64,000 bases of DNA from Dysidea avara (lineage: Eukaryota > Porifera > Demospongiae > Dictyoceratida > Dysideidae). The DNA lies in NCBI RefSeq assembly GCF_963678975.1, contig NC_089274.1, forward strand, positions 17,129,633-17,193,632. The letters are read 5' to 3'. A program made the translations under genes and the position numbers. Positions within the stretch are counted from its first letter, which is position 1. Each line of letters opens with the position of its first letter. Under the pieces are notes generated by a model. That model had not been told where the DNA came from, made no database searches, and worked only from the letters and a program-made list of their open reading frames with translations. Shown one piece after another: positions 44,479-56,167 of this stretch.

Positions 44479-45032
44479 CTTGATCCTAGCTACCAGAGCC
44501 AGGAGGCGATTGTCAGAATCCTTAGTAACACAACATGGGTCTGTATAAAAACGAAAAAGGCATGTGATTTTTTATGAAACATTTTGTCACCGCAATCATA
44601 ATATTCTAATCAGAACGAGGTATGTGTACCTATGCACTATTATCAGAAACTTAAAGTTAGTAGTGTATCTAGTAACCATTACCTATAGTTAGCAACCTTA
44701 TCATACGTATGTGCCAGTGTTGTAAGTAGGTCGGGTCATCCAGATCATCCTGGTCACTTGGGTTGCATTTTGTCCAGATCAAGTGGGTCTTGTCCACTTT
44801 ATTAAATATCTGGGTCTGACCCAGATGGGATCACATGTGCATAAATTTACAAGCTCAATTTTATTGATGGAAATGCATGTACATACTGAAGAAACTTACG
44901 TGGACCCATGCCCATCATTTGAGAGTATTTTGGTATTTGTCAGGATTATGGATCCATGTCCATTATTTTATCGGGATTGAATGCTGCTGTCTGTGGGCAT
45001 GCATGGCATCATTCCCACTTATAGGGATCGAG

Positions 45033-45084
<52 letters not shown>

Positions 45085-46378
45085 ACTTATACCGTATGCA
45101 AGGAAATTTTGACACAAGTAAAATTTGACGAATTTACACTTCAGCAGATATGATAAAATAAATGTTGATGTAGATAAAACTTGCATCTTTACAGATGCTT
45201 AAGGGCATTTGATGAATTTAAATTTGACGAATTAAATCGATTTGTAAAAATTTTCCTTGTGTATGGTAGGTAACTAGTCTGGCATCAAGACAGCCCACTT
45301 ATGGTCTCTGTAGCTGTCTGTAGACTTACATGGAGACACACCCACTTGTCAATTGTTGATAATGTCTGTTACAATACTTATTTCTTGCAGATGACCCTTT
45401 CTGTAGCAATAAGGCTCACCTTAAGTTAACCCTTAATATTGATAAAATGACTTGTACGCAAGTCTTAAGACTGTTTTGCAGCTGCAACTGGTCTCATCCA
45501 TACAAACTACTGTTTTAGTTGTTGAGGGTATTGTGCCAAAAATTAACCCTTGGGTTTTGAATGAACAATATAATGTCTAGTATGATCATAGCTTCTAACA
45601 ATTAAATCTGTGCAGTGCCATAAATGGCAAGATTGAAGCTTGCCTTCTATTAAACTTAAATCTGTGTAATATAAGTGAGTAAATCACAAAGGGGAGTGAA
45701 ACATAGAGGGTAGTAGCCGGGATGAAAAGTTTCCAAAAATGGACTTAAGTATGTTAATAAGTTCTCGGCCACCAAGTGAACACCACAAGGTACTCAGTAT
45801 CACATGGGTATTTCTGGTTACTGCAGTGGAACTTTTTCATTATGAACACTGCAGTACCATTATTCTTAGTAAATAACGGTTGACTTTAAGATATTGAACT
45901 ATATATATAATATTAAGAATGGTAAGTATGTCTTGTATCTGAGTAGTGAATGTGTTGGTGGTATAGTGAATTCTCAAATTGTTGCTCTTTATATATCCCT
46001 AGAGAGCAACAATTTGAGAATTCACCATACCACCAACACATTCACTACTCAGATACAAGACATACTTACCATTCTTGACATCCACTGGGAAGAGTCCGGC
46101 TCTGGTAGCTCCTTCTTTGTCATAGCAACATACTCCTTCAGTGCTTGACAACCATCCCTAGCAACACAACCAAACAACAACACAATTAGATGGGTCATGT
46201 AGCAAGAGATCACCCAATAATACTGAATGACTGAATAGTGTTTAACTATGAGCGTAGACATCATCACAATAATATCATGAAACATTAGTCCAATAATTCT
46301 TCTGTGAAATACAATACATATGACTTGAGACTTGATAAGCTTACAGCATACTTGGACGTGGATACGATGGACCTTTGT
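44479..46378 (-). CDS. Unassigned split gene, three exon candidates
   Basis: Exon candidates are 46378-46345, 46157-46070 and 44540-44479. The first two join in phase: KGPSYPRPSML is followed by DGCQALKEYVAMTKKELPEP and a Trp-containing end, with AG and GTAAGY signals on both sides. The third (PCCVTKDSDNRLLALVARIK) is bounded by ATACAG and GTACAC, but its phase needs a missing exon in between. The peptide looks like real coding sequence (polar, non-repetitive, good splice sites) but I do not recognise the family. It could also be a relic, given the duplicated pieces around it (42325-42770 and 45915-46076). Confidence 0.4.
45033..45084. repeat. (CTG)n trinucleotide tract, about 17 units
   Basis: Uninterrupted TGC/CTG repeat between GGGATCGAG and ACTTATACC. 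The same GGATTGAATGCTGCTG context appears about 50 bp upstream, which suggests where the expansion began. Not in a supported exon. Confidence 0.95.
45915..46076. repeat. Near-perfect inverted repeat, 74-bp arms, over a splice donor
   Basis: The arms 45915-45988 and 46003-46076 differ at one position and are separated by 14 nt. The right arm holds the last six bases and the GTAAGT donor of the exon at 46157-46070 (minus). The left arm repeats this exon-intron boundary in inverse orientation. Confidence 0.95.
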
Positions 46379-46914
46379 CTGTGTAGTACAGTGCAGATTC
46401 ACTAACTATGCACCCATCTCAGTATCACATTAATGAGTCTCAAGTCCAAAGAAACCCTATTGTGAGCAGAAACAGCACTGGAACACCTGTGTAACACTTA
46501 GGCACTTGAGGCTGCACAGAACTATGGTAACACGCATAAGGACTGTCATAGTTTCATGTAAATAGAGGCTGTGGAACCCTACATCCAAGATTAATTAGGC
46601 ATTTGCTTCCCCTCATACCACACACATGCATACACTACAGTGTACTACATATGATACACACACCTTTCACTGCCTGTCCTGGGATCAACTCTTAATCCCA
46701 GCCCCCATCCCCCATGAGACACATCACGTCCACCTAGCCAAGGAACGCTGAGTAACCTAGATTTACAAGCCTTTTCATTCTGGTTAGGTGGACCTCATGG
46801 CGGGAGGTTGGGCTACGGACAATGGCAGGTATCTGAGCTTCTTCAGCCTGTTCCAAATCAGTATGTTGTGTTTGCAATGTATGAAGTATATGCATGGGGC
46901 CCCGCACACACTCA

Positions 46915-47162
46915 CACACACACACACAAAAAGCAAAGTGAAAAGCCTTAAGCTGCCACTAATGCAGTCACACCTACCCAGTCAACAAGCACTGGGACAC
47001 TTGTGCACTACTCAAGTGTTATGAGTCATCACTGGCAAATCTTCTTGGGGCAGGACTAGTAACCTGTATGGGGCTGTATCATGTCTCATGGGTGAAGGTG
47101 TAGGTACTAAAAGCCCTACCTGAACCTTCACCCATTGTGTAAGACATGGACTGTTGGCATTT
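46915..47162 (-). mobile_element. SINE fragment, same family as 11228-11590
   Basis: The reverse complement shares the block around GAAGGTTCAGGTAGGG, CACCTTCACCCATGAGAC and the terminal AAGGCTTTTCACTTTGCTT with the SINE body. The tRNA-like head is absent. Confidence 0.7.
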
Positions 47163-47270
47163 GTATACACACATACATACATACATACATACATACGTAC
47201 GTATGTTGTGTACATGTGTATGTACAGTATGTACATATGTACATACATACATACACGCATACATACATAA
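47160..47270. repeat. (ACAT)n / (GTAC) microsatellite
   Basis: Tetranucleotide CATA/TACA repeats with a TACGTACGTA centre, following the truncated SINE. Confidence 0.9.
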
Positions 47271-47545
47271 TTAAAGTTACAGTGAAACCTGTGAACGCCT
47301 TGGGACCAATCAATAGTGTCCTGATTATCAAGGTTTGTTTGCATGTTAAGGAATACTTTGGACCATTTCCAAGTGTCCAGATTATGCAGGTGTCCTTGTT
47401 TTCAAGTGTCCTGATTAACAGGTCTCTCTCTCACACACACAGACACATGCACACACACAGACACAGACACGCACATGCACACAAAGCTGAGAGTATACAT
47501 AATATATGCATATGCAATATATCAATGATAGTTGCATGCTTCTAG

Positions 47546-47706
47546 GAACACCTGGCTTTTTGACTGATAAACATCCATGGTTACAAAGTTTTGGAGGAGC
47601 AAGACGTTACAAAACCTTTAAAGGTTCTGAAGCTTCTGGTTTTGTCCCAGATACTACTTTATGCCTTCAGAACATGTTAGTTGTTGGTTTAACCAATGAC
47701 ATAAAG
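47546..47706 (+). CDS. Unassigned exon candidate
   Basis: Open across its length between TTCTAG and GTGCTT. It encodes TPGFLTDKHPWLQSFGG followed by RRYKTFKGSEASGFVPDT and an end in VVGLTNDIK. The peptide is non-repetitive and looks coding, but no partner exons and no family were recognised. It could be a fragment of a domesticated or dead transposon gene. Confidence 0.3.
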
Positions 47707-48639
47707 GTGCTTATATGAGCATGCACGGTAATGGTTGCTATGGCTCTAGTATTATTATCAGATGCATTGTCAACACAACTGCATAAAAAGCCATTGAAAA
47801 ATAAATGATTTGAGTAGCAATGTGGGGTCTACAAGTTCCCTTAGTAGCATTGCTACACACTTTCAGACTTTTAATTCTTCAAATTCCCATACACTATCAT
47901 ACATTGTAAACATCACTGATGATGGGTAATATGGTTACCATGGTTATATGTACATCTTACATCACTATGTCTGATGTATAAAGCTAACCGTTCAACTATA
48001 TTACAAGTCACCACATTGCCAAATGCTTGTCATATCATTACTCATGGTGGGACATTATCAATGATTCAATCTTTATGTATCAATATGCAGGATTACATAA
48101 ATATGTAAAAACTGGCGAGTTTTGAAAAACCTGTCTACCTGTATGTACATGAATAATAGTAAAATGGCTAACACTTTTGTCTAACCACACACTGTAGTAG
48201 GTTAACTGGTCGTGAGGGTTATCCCATACACTTGTCCCACCATTGCAGCACACACTACAATAAATCTTGTAAACACGGAACATATAAAAGTAATGATACC
48301 TACAAAATATACACGCAGCACATTCTCAGGTATGAATCACATGCCCTCCAAGAAATTCTTGTGTATTCTGAGAATGACAGCCCATCCAGGAAATTTTGTA
48401 TTTTAGACATTTTAGATTGATTCTAGTGCACCTGAGAATGACAAGTGTATTTTAGAGTCTCTTAGATTGGTTCTAGTGCATTCTCAGGTTACTACTGTTC
48501 CTGATGCACTTTCATTTAAACTATTGCCTAAAATTTAAAGGGACCAAGGATTTACCAAGGATTTGTCAATAGGTGAGGGTTCTCCTTCCCCTAAATGAAT
48601 GAGTGTCCCCCTTCCCCTAAATGAAACCCTGACATGGAC
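47707..48639. other. Intergenic stretch, short repeats only
   Basis: Contains three copies of a CATTCTCAG/CTGAGAATG word near 48320-48490 and direct repeats of TTTTAGA-TCT-TTAGATTG-TTCTAGTGCA. No supported gene. Confidence 0.4.
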
Positions 48640-48860
48640 CTTCACCCGCTATGCAAGATACCAGGACACACAAACACACACACGCACAAAGCAAACAAGC
48701 CAAAGCCTTTAGCATGGTCATGCATCCCTTCCCAGTGAACCAGCACTGGGACACTAATTTGATACTCAGGTGCTACAAGGAGGCTGTCCCATGACTCACA
48801 GGTGAAGGTGTGGATACCCAAAGTCCCACCTGAATCTCACCCTTATTGTGAGTCAGTATT
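48640..48860 (-). mobile_element. SINE fragment, same family as 11228-11590
   Basis: The reverse complement carries GTGAGATTCAGGTGGGACTT, CACACCTTCACCTGTGAGTC and AGTGCTGGTTCACTGGGAAG, then a CA-rich tail. The body only. Confidence 0.65.
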
Positions 48861-48934
48861 TTCTTAAAATGGTAAAACAATCTACTCAGAACCAACAAGA
48901 AGGCTACCAAAAACAAGCAAACATAGCAGAGAGT

Positions 48935-49213
48935 TAGAATCTTGACATCGCAGCCCCCGGTGAGTTGATCCCAAGCAACTTGTCATTTAGTCAAACTTAG
49001 TCAAGTGCCTAAGGAGCCACCTAGCCTGGGATCTGGATAGAGGTGGTGGAAGTACTACCCAGACTGGTGATGCAACTGTCTTACCTGCACAGCTCTAAAC
49101 GCAGCAAGAACTTCGCTGTGTGGCTCCTTAGGCACTTGACTAAATTACATGTTGCTTGGGATCAAGTCACCAGCTAGTCTGTATTCAACAGTGTTGTGAT
49201 GTCAAGATTCTGA
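48935..49213. mobile_element. MITE with interrupted inverted arms
   Basis: The ends AGAATCTTGACATC and GATGTCAAGATTCT, the block AAGCAACTTG/TGTTGCTTGGGATCAAG and a perfect GTGGCTCCTTAGGCACTTGA against TCAAGTGCCTAAGGAGCCAC are mirrored about 49080. Confidence 0.75.
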
Positions 49214-49539
49214 CCCCCTGTTATATATATACATGTGTTTAGTAACCGCTTGTTGATCCTGAGTAGTAATATATGCATCAAATGTCCGACTGTTTTTTCC
49301 ACAGCATACTTTAATTTAGATTTATAATAAACGTTCAATGGAGATAAGATTTCTCAAGCAAATGCAGAGTTCAATATGATCCATGTGTGAGTTTACTTTG
49401 TGTTTATTTACTGAGTATTTGCTCAGAAGACAAATTAGTTTTTAATTGTCTTTGAGTAGGTCTGTTAGATTAAACCTCAAATATGTATGTCACCATGTAA
49501 CCTTGGAAACTACATGAATGTTTGCATTCTGGAAGCTCT

Positions 49540-49600
49540 AACACACACACACACACACACACGCGCGCGTGCGCACGCAAACACGCACGCACGCACACAT
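49540..49600. repeat. (CA)n/(GCAC)n microsatellite
   Basis: A CA run passing into CGCGCG and ACGCACGC units. Confidence 0.9.
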
Positions 49601-49944
49601 TATACTACACCCATACAGATCCATATGTAATAGGATAAATAATACTATTTGTGTACACGTGTTTATGTATCTGGTGATCTGCACGTGAGCTCCCTCTCTC
49701 ACATACATATACGCTATCACAACCAATGCAATGTACAATTGGTACGATCTTTACATCAATAGTATAGGGACAATTATTCGATGCAATTTTTGTCTCAGCT
49801 GTGCATTCAAGAAGTCTAGCCGGACCATATGAGATTGCAGCTGTTGGTCTGCCTTAATGTTACAGGTCCCCCACCCAATAATCAGAGACAAGGATATACA
49901 TAGGAAAAAACCCATGGCATATTCACATTAGAAGTAACTAAATG

Positions 49945-50215
49945 GGCAAAAGCAAAGCAAAGCCTTTGGCTGCCGCTAGCACAGTCATGTCTACCAACTG
50001 AACCAGCACTGGGACACTTGTGTGTTACTCAGGTACTATGAGTTAATACCAGCAAATCATCCTGGGGAAAACTAGTGAACCCCAGGAGGCTGTACCATGT
50101 GTCACATGTGAAGGTGTGGATACATAAAGTGCCATCTGGACCTCCACCCATTGTGTGAGATGCAGACAGTCGACATTTGCTTCCCCAGTTACCCACGGTC
50201 TACCCAGGTAAATGA
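49945..50215 (-). mobile_element. SINE fragment, same family as 11228-11590
   Basis: The reverse complement carries AACTGGGGAAGCAAATGTCG, CTCACACAATGGGTGGAGGT, CACACCTTCACATGTGACAC and AAAGGCTTTGCTTTGCTTTT in the order of the plus-strand SINE. Confidence 0.7.
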
Positions 50216-50913
50216 GCACACATACGTAGGATATAGCAAAATAGCTAGTTCAAAGGTTTTGATACTTATAGAAAAGTCTCCCAGCTTATTTTGACTCAAG
50301 ATCACTTGCTGCAGTTTCTGCACACTTAGCATGGTGTAACAGCTTGCTGTTTCTGTTCCTATTACATTGCCTATTGCTACTAATTGCTATATGCCAGTAT
50401 CGCTGCAACAAGTATTATAGAGTCAATCACTAGGGGCTTAATGAGTATCATCACCAGGGATAACTGCACTTTAGATTAGACAGACTGAAGTGCAGTAACA
50501 AAGGCTGAGGCTCTGATTGTTTTTGGCTATGCCACTCAAAAGCAGTAGTAGCAGCAAGCAAGTAGCAGTGACAAAAAATCTTGTTTTAAGCCATTTCCTA
50601 GTTGTTCAAGAGGTAGTCACTACCCTTCAACAGCTCATAAGTTCTTGTCACTGCCAATGGCAGAACCAGCGACCATCAAATCAAACAATGGGAAGGTTAA
50701 ATCAAGGGATCAAAAGGAGAGATAATCAAGTACCTTAAAAACCAGATGATTTTCTTCCCAAAAACCATTTGTGTCTGAAGCAATTTACCCCAACAAATCA
50801 CTCGTCTTCTAACCACTTGTTACATCATTTTTGATAGTCATGACTGTCAAGCAATAAAACCCCATTGTCAGAAATTTAGGTCAATTAAAAAAAAAGATTG
50901 TGGTTACAGATGG

Positions 50914-51198
50914 TTCTATAGCAAGGGGGTGACACACAGGCACTCACTGTAGGTAGATCTACAACCACGGTCAAAGTCTAAGTTAAAGGTCAAGGCCACC
51001 AAATTTGTGCCAAGTCAACGGTCAAAATTTCCAACCCACAATCGAAAAGTTGTGAAATATCATCGCTAGGTCACCGGTCAAAGATTGAAAAAGGCTCTTA
51101 GTCACAGTCAAAGTGAAATTTCGGTGGGTCAAGACTTTGACTGCGGTCACAGATCTACCTACAGTGAGTGCCTGTGTATCACCCCTTGTATAGCTATT
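50914..51198. mobile_element. MITE with about 70-bp inverted arms
   Basis: CACAGGCACTCACTGTAGGT and ACCTACAGTGAGTGCCTGTG are perfect inverse copies near the two ends. The outer CTATAGCAAGGGGGTGA / TCACCCCTTGTATAG part is also mirrored. Confidence 0.8.
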
Positions 51199-51701
51199 CT
51201 TTGCTGTTGATAATATCACACTGTCCACCATCTACTGCAAGGGGGACCCACTAAGGTAACCATGGGGAGAACTAGTCTGGCGCGGCCGCCCCTTCGCAAA
51301 CAGGAAGGGTCTGGTGACTCTAGCATTGTGTACTTGTGTGAATGGAATGTAATTAGCGGGAGAGACGTGGTTTTCTGTAATTAGATTGCATCATTATTGT
51401 TAGTCATTGCGATATTCAGTCGAGTCATGTCCAGGGAACGCTAAAAAAAACTTACCGCTTCTAACTTACAAGATTACTTAACGTACTTTTTAAATAAGAC
51501 ATCCTTATTCCTTCACGATAAGTTGTTCTAATTGGACAAGACTCGAGATAAGCAAAACAGAAGCCATAATTTGTCGCTTATCAAGTTAGCCAAAACGGAT
51601 ATCTACATCACTAAATGAGATGCCAAGCGATTTGATTGGCCGTACCAGTTTTCGGTAAGTTCGCACAAATACACAATGCTACAGTCCCCAGACCCTTCCT
51701 G

Positions 51702-52910
51702 ATTATGATTATTATTATTACTGAGCAGTCAGCCCTGCTGGTGTGCTCAGATTTGCCCGAATACATGTAACACAATTACAATAATGATTGTAGTCCAGTT
51801 CTAAAAATGTCAGCATCTGCAACTTCAACATGATCTACTGGTAAGGAGTTCCAATCATTAATTGTTCTTGAAAAATAACTATTTTGGTGTGCTGTGGTAG
51901 ATACATGTGGTAAGATGTAGTGCAGTGGATGGTACTGTCTTGTGGATCGTGATGTTGGTAGGTAGTATGGAGGAATTGTAAGTGATATTTGTTGGTAAAA
52001 ATTTTTGTGTAAAGTTTGTAGTCGAGATAATTTGCGGCGAGTCTGGAGAGTTGGCCATGAAAGCTGATTTAACATTGAGGTGACAGAACTAAGTCTACCA
52101 TAATCATTCATTACCCAGCGTGCTGCTCTTCGTTGTATTTTTTCTAGCTCTACAATATCTCCAGTTTGGTGAGGGTCCCAGACGTCAGATGCATATTCTA
52201 GTTGTGGCCTGACCATTGTTAGATAAGCAGATTCTTTAACTTGTTCTGAACATTTGTTTAAGTTACGTTTCAGGAATTTAAGTGTTTTAGATACTTTAGT
52301 AACAATACTAGAAATGTGTGGTGACCAAGATAGTGATGTATTAAGAATTACTCCCAAGTAAGTATGTTGATCAGATAGATTTAAGATGTGATTATTGAGG
52401 GTATAGACGTGATTGAATGGTGTCAAGGATCTTGTACAACGTATGACAGTACATTTACTAACATTGAATCTAAGTTGCCAGGCGTTTGCCCATTCTGATA
52501 ACCTATTCAGGTCTTCTTGAAGCATGTTGGCGTCTTCTGCACTGTTAATAACTCTGTAAAGTAGACAATCATCAGCAAACAAGTGGAGTGGTGAGTTGAT
52601 ATCTTTAGTAATGTCATTAATGTACAACAGAAACATTAATGGTCCGAGCACTGTGCCTTGTGGTACTCCAGAAAGCACCGGTACTGGACTTGAGGATTCG
52701 CTATCTAACACAACACACTGGGAGCGGTGAGTAAGCCAAGTTTGGATCCAATTGTAACTATTACCATTAATTCCATAGAATCTTAATTTGGTTAGTAGTC
52801 GCTGGTGTGGTACTGTGTCAAATGCTTTGGAAAAGTCTAATAGGATGATGTCTATTTGTTTTTGGTGGTCTAAAGCAAAGGAGATATCTTCAGATAGTGT
52901 GATGAGTTGG
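51702..52910 (-). mobile_element. 5'-truncated non-LTR retrotransposon (LINE)
   Basis: The body is on the minus strand with an ATT-repeat 3' tail at about 51705-51720 and a TCCTG target duplication (51697-51701 and 52911-52915). The 5' end is cut off within the reverse transcriptase, as usual for LINE copies. Confidence 0.88.
51776..52910 (-). CDS. Reverse transcriptase, C-terminal part, of a jockey/CR1-type LINE
   Basis: A single open frame of about 378 codons without stops. It copies element RNA into DNA at a nicked target. Motifs in order: LLDFSKAFDTVPH, LSGVPQGTVLGPLMF, LFADDCLLY (the catalytic double Asp), WQLRFNVSKC, YLGVILN, then the conserved C-terminal stretch ending ISRTINDWNSLP-like (YFSRTINDWNSLPVDHV). 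These are the standard RT palm motifs of jockey/CR1/L2-type elements. The endonuclease and the N-terminal RT part are missing, so it cannot move by itself. The intact frame suggests a recent insertion. Confidence 0.9.
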
Positions 52911-53459
52911 TCCTGTTTGCGAAGGGATGGCCGCGCCAGACTAGGGGAGAACGTGGTCCAAGTATGGTGTCGTTGTATATTGTTCCATGTAGCAGACTGA
53001 TTTTAACAAAAAAGCAGCGAGAATCATTGATAACAGTGCTAATTTCCAGGCAAAATAGAATCTATGTTCCACCCCCCCCACCACCACCCATTCCCAAGTC
53101 ATAAACCGTCCAATTCTTCTCTAACCCAATCATACACGATAAAATACATCAACCCAGTATTAAAGAAGTGTGTGTAGATACAATTTATGTACCTCAAACA
53201 ACCCGTTCATTCCCCAGATTCCTGGCCTCGCGCATTCCCTGTCCTTCTATTTATAAAACCGTTCCTATTTCTATAGGATTTGTGATTCCAGACTAAATTA
53301 CCTAAAATATGTTAGCTAAGATCGAGATACTCTAATAGAGCAGTCACTCTAATAAAGTATTCAGTGTGTAGCGAGCTATGTAAGGATTTTTATGTAGTTT
53401 ATCAGCTAGAAATGGTAGCTGGTGAGGTGGAAAGCTCGGCTTGTCAGTTGGTTGCGACC

Positions 53460-53480
53460 TTTTTTTTTTTTTTTTTTTGG
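53460..53480. repeat. Poly-T run
   Basis: About 20 T bases, followed by GGTCTTACC. A poly-C run of about 21 lies at 53826-53846. The stretch between them holds no recognised gene. The motif CTCTAATAGAGCAGTCAC is at 53329-53346. Confidence 0.9.
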
Positions 53481-54109
53481 TCTTACCTTACCAAACTATA
53501 GAAATAAGTCTGGGTCAGCCCAGCCCCCCCTCATATCAACTACTTGCTCCGCCGCTGTTTATATCAGCTCAATTGGTTGAAGTAGGTAGGAATACGAGGT
53601 TAAAATTAGTCTCCCCACTCTTCGCGCGACGCTTATCGATTGATAATTATAAGCGCCTGACTGCGAGAGGGCACCCGGTTCTCGCGTTGTTATCCGGGTA
53701 CTTATACCCGGTAGTTGTTAACCGTAGTCACCAGACTCTACCTGATTTACTGTTTATCACGGTTTTCAGCCCCACTCCAAGAAAGATAATTTCGGTGTGA
53801 TATCATTCTGAGGGGCCCCCCTAGCCCCCCCCCCCCCCCCCCCCCCTTTTATTTTTTATTTTATTTATTTATTAATGCTTTACAGCACAAGTGCTTTCCG
53901 CCGCCTATGGATATAAGCTTATAGGCATGCAAAGTAGCCTAGCCTAGGCCTTCCTACGCTGCAAACATTTGACTCAGCGGTTCATTCGTTTGGCAACTGT
54001 CCAGAAAAAGAATCGTCCTTTCTCTAATTCTACTACAATTTTTTTCTAGGACAAATATGTTGGAGTACAGTTGAGTCACGTGAGATGGGAAGGCTCGATG
54101 AGTATTACC

Positions 54110-54160
54110 TGCAGCATAGATAATGCGGTATGCGTTCGCATACATTATCTATGCCTGCAG
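54110..54160. repeat. Hairpin-forming palindrome
   Basis: CTGCAGCATAGATAATG and CATTATCTATGCCTGCAG are inverse (one base looped out), with GTATGCG-TTCGCATAC at the centre. It may be the closed-up remnant of a MITE. Confidence 0.75.
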
Positions 54161-54519
54161 TGATGACATAGTTAGTAATTCATAATAAAGTAGTTACGTA
54201 GTTTATGATTTATTAGCTCTGTAATAACTGATACTACACCGTATGTTGGCTAGCCCGTGTTTGGGTCATCATGTGCAATCATTATAACAATGTTGAGCAT
54301 TTTGCGGGCATCTCCCCCCCGCTTCACCCTCCCGGGGACTGTTTCAGTTCAGAAGTATCGATTCAGTTTAGTAGACTGTACTTGTTACTTATTTTAGTAA
54401 CTTGTATATCATTTGTAGTTCTAGAACATGCATGCATGCATTCTCTTCTGAGTGGCTATATAAATGTGTGCTTATAGTGGTTAATACTTTCAGAGTCGGT
54501 GATGCGGTAAACTTAGCGC

Positions 54520-55770
54520 AATACAGCTACTACTTCAGAGCATCAACTAAAGTTCCCCAATGCAGCTTTCGAAAAAAAGACATTTAGCAGTTCTCTAAAA
54601 ACAAACATGCTGATCAACTAAAGCTGATATTCATCAGTTCTTCGTTAATGCAGCTATATACTACTTCAGAACATCAACTAAACTAGCAACCCTGACAATC
54701 CCTGTACTTTTTCTTATTTGTGTCCTTGTAATAAATATAACTCCTGTAATTTTAAATAAGTAATTTTGTTCTGTAACTAGTTAAGTTGCTTTTGTTTCTG
54801 GTTTGTAAGTAGTTAATAATATTATTGTAATTAACTTAAGGCTACCCCTTTTTTTTTCTTTTTTTTTTGTATCTCCTTCCTTTTGTCACTTTGCCCTTGT
54901 TTATGCTGTAAAGTCTAATAGTATATACATAAAGCTGACATTCATCAGTTATTCTCCAATGCAGCTAAAAACAAACATGCTGATCAACTACAACTGACTT
55001 TCATCAGTTCTTCCCCAATGCAGATTTCAAACAAACATGGAAGACATTTACCAGTTCTCCAATGCAGCTAAAAATAAACATGCTGACCAACCAATTACAG
55101 TTGACATTTATCAGTTCTTCCCCCCCCAATGCAGCTTTCGAAAAAAGATTTACCAGCTCTGCAATGCAGCTTAAAAATATACTGCTTCAGAACATCAACT
55201 AAAGCTAATATTCATCAGTTCTTCCCCAATGCATGCAGCTTTTGAAAAAATGACATTTATCTACAATGCAGCTATATACTACTTCAGAACATCAACTAAA
55301 GCTGACATTCATCGGTTCTTCCCCATGCAATGCAGCTTTCAAAAAAATACAGTTACCAGTTCTCCAACTCAGCTAAAAACAAACATGCTGATCAACTACA
55401 GCTGCATGACTTTCATTAGTTCTTCCCCAATGCAGCTTTCAAAAAAAAGACATTTACCAGTTCTCCAATATAGCTTAAAACGTACTGTTTTACAACATCA
55501 ACTATAAAGCTAACATTTATCAGTTCTTCCCTAATTTTCAGACATTTACCAGCTCTGCAATGCAGCTAAAAACATACTACTTCAGAACATCAACTAAAGC
55601 TGACATTCATATTTCTTCCCGAATGCAGCTTTCAAAAAAAACAAACATTTACCAGTTCTCCAATGCAGCTAAAAGCAAATATGCTGATCAACTAAAGCTG
55701 ACATTCATCAGTTCTTCCCCAATGAAACATTTACCAATTCTCCAATGCAGATAAAAACAAACATGCTGAT
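54520..55770. repeat. Degenerate tandem array (minisatellite), about 1.2 kb
   Basis: Composite units of CTTCAGAACATCAACTAAAG, CTGACATTCATCAGTTCTTC, CCCAATGCAGCTTTC and CATTTACCAGTTCTCCAATG recur at least ten times in varying combinations. An unrelated insert lies at about 54680-54940. Open frames inside are artefacts of the repeat. Confidence 0.88.
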
Positions 55771-56167
55771 CACAGGTCACGCACACACAAAAGGTCCATG
55801 TCCGGCTATGGCCCTGTAAGTGGAATTTTACTGTACCATTAATATATAAAAATCAAGTGTTGTGGTTGATGATAACCTTTGATGCCATGATCAATGATGA
55901 ATTGTTAATCAAGACACATCAAACAGGTGAGAACCAGTTTTATCAATGAAAAAACATCGGAGTTGCATGCAGTTACACTTGAATAATTATTCTCCCTCTC
56001 ATCTGATTTGTGTTGTGTGGTGCTTTATACCACATTATCACATGGTTCAAAAGTCTAACTGCAGAATGTGATTACTGATTGATAAACATGACCCACAAAA
56101 ATATGTATATACAATACCTTTACTGAGTACAACAAAGATGTGTTAAATTACAAATCTCATCACTCAT
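55771..56167. other. Intergenic stretch, nothing recognised
   Basis: AT-rich sequence after the tandem array. No exon or element boundary was found. Confidence 0.4.

Larger units (their letters stand above)
51273..52943. mobile_element. Mutator-like MITE, right arm split by a LINE
   Basis: The ends TAGTCTGGCGCGGCC and GGCCGCGCCAGACTA are flanked by perfect 9-bp GGGGAGAAC copies (51264-51272 and 52944-52952). The arms run about 70 bp, including CTTCGCAAACAGGAAGGGTC. The right arm is interrupted between 51701 and 52911 by the LINE. Without the LINE the element is about 465 bp. Related by its termini to 3844-4254. Confidence 0.88.

Noticed and set aside
44783-45128. ORFs across the CTG tract, considered as a poly-Cys or poly-Leu protein
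   Set aside because: The CTG run lengthens a chance frame; no splice context or conserved sequence around it.
47079-47344. Tyr/Val/Cys-rich ORFs
   Set aside because: Translations of the ACAT/GTAC microsatellite and the SINE fragment.
48080-48283. Minus ORF with CCNGGTSVWDNPHDQ, considered as an exon
   Set aside because: The peptide is suggestive but there is no consistent acceptor and donor pair in phase and no neighbour exon.
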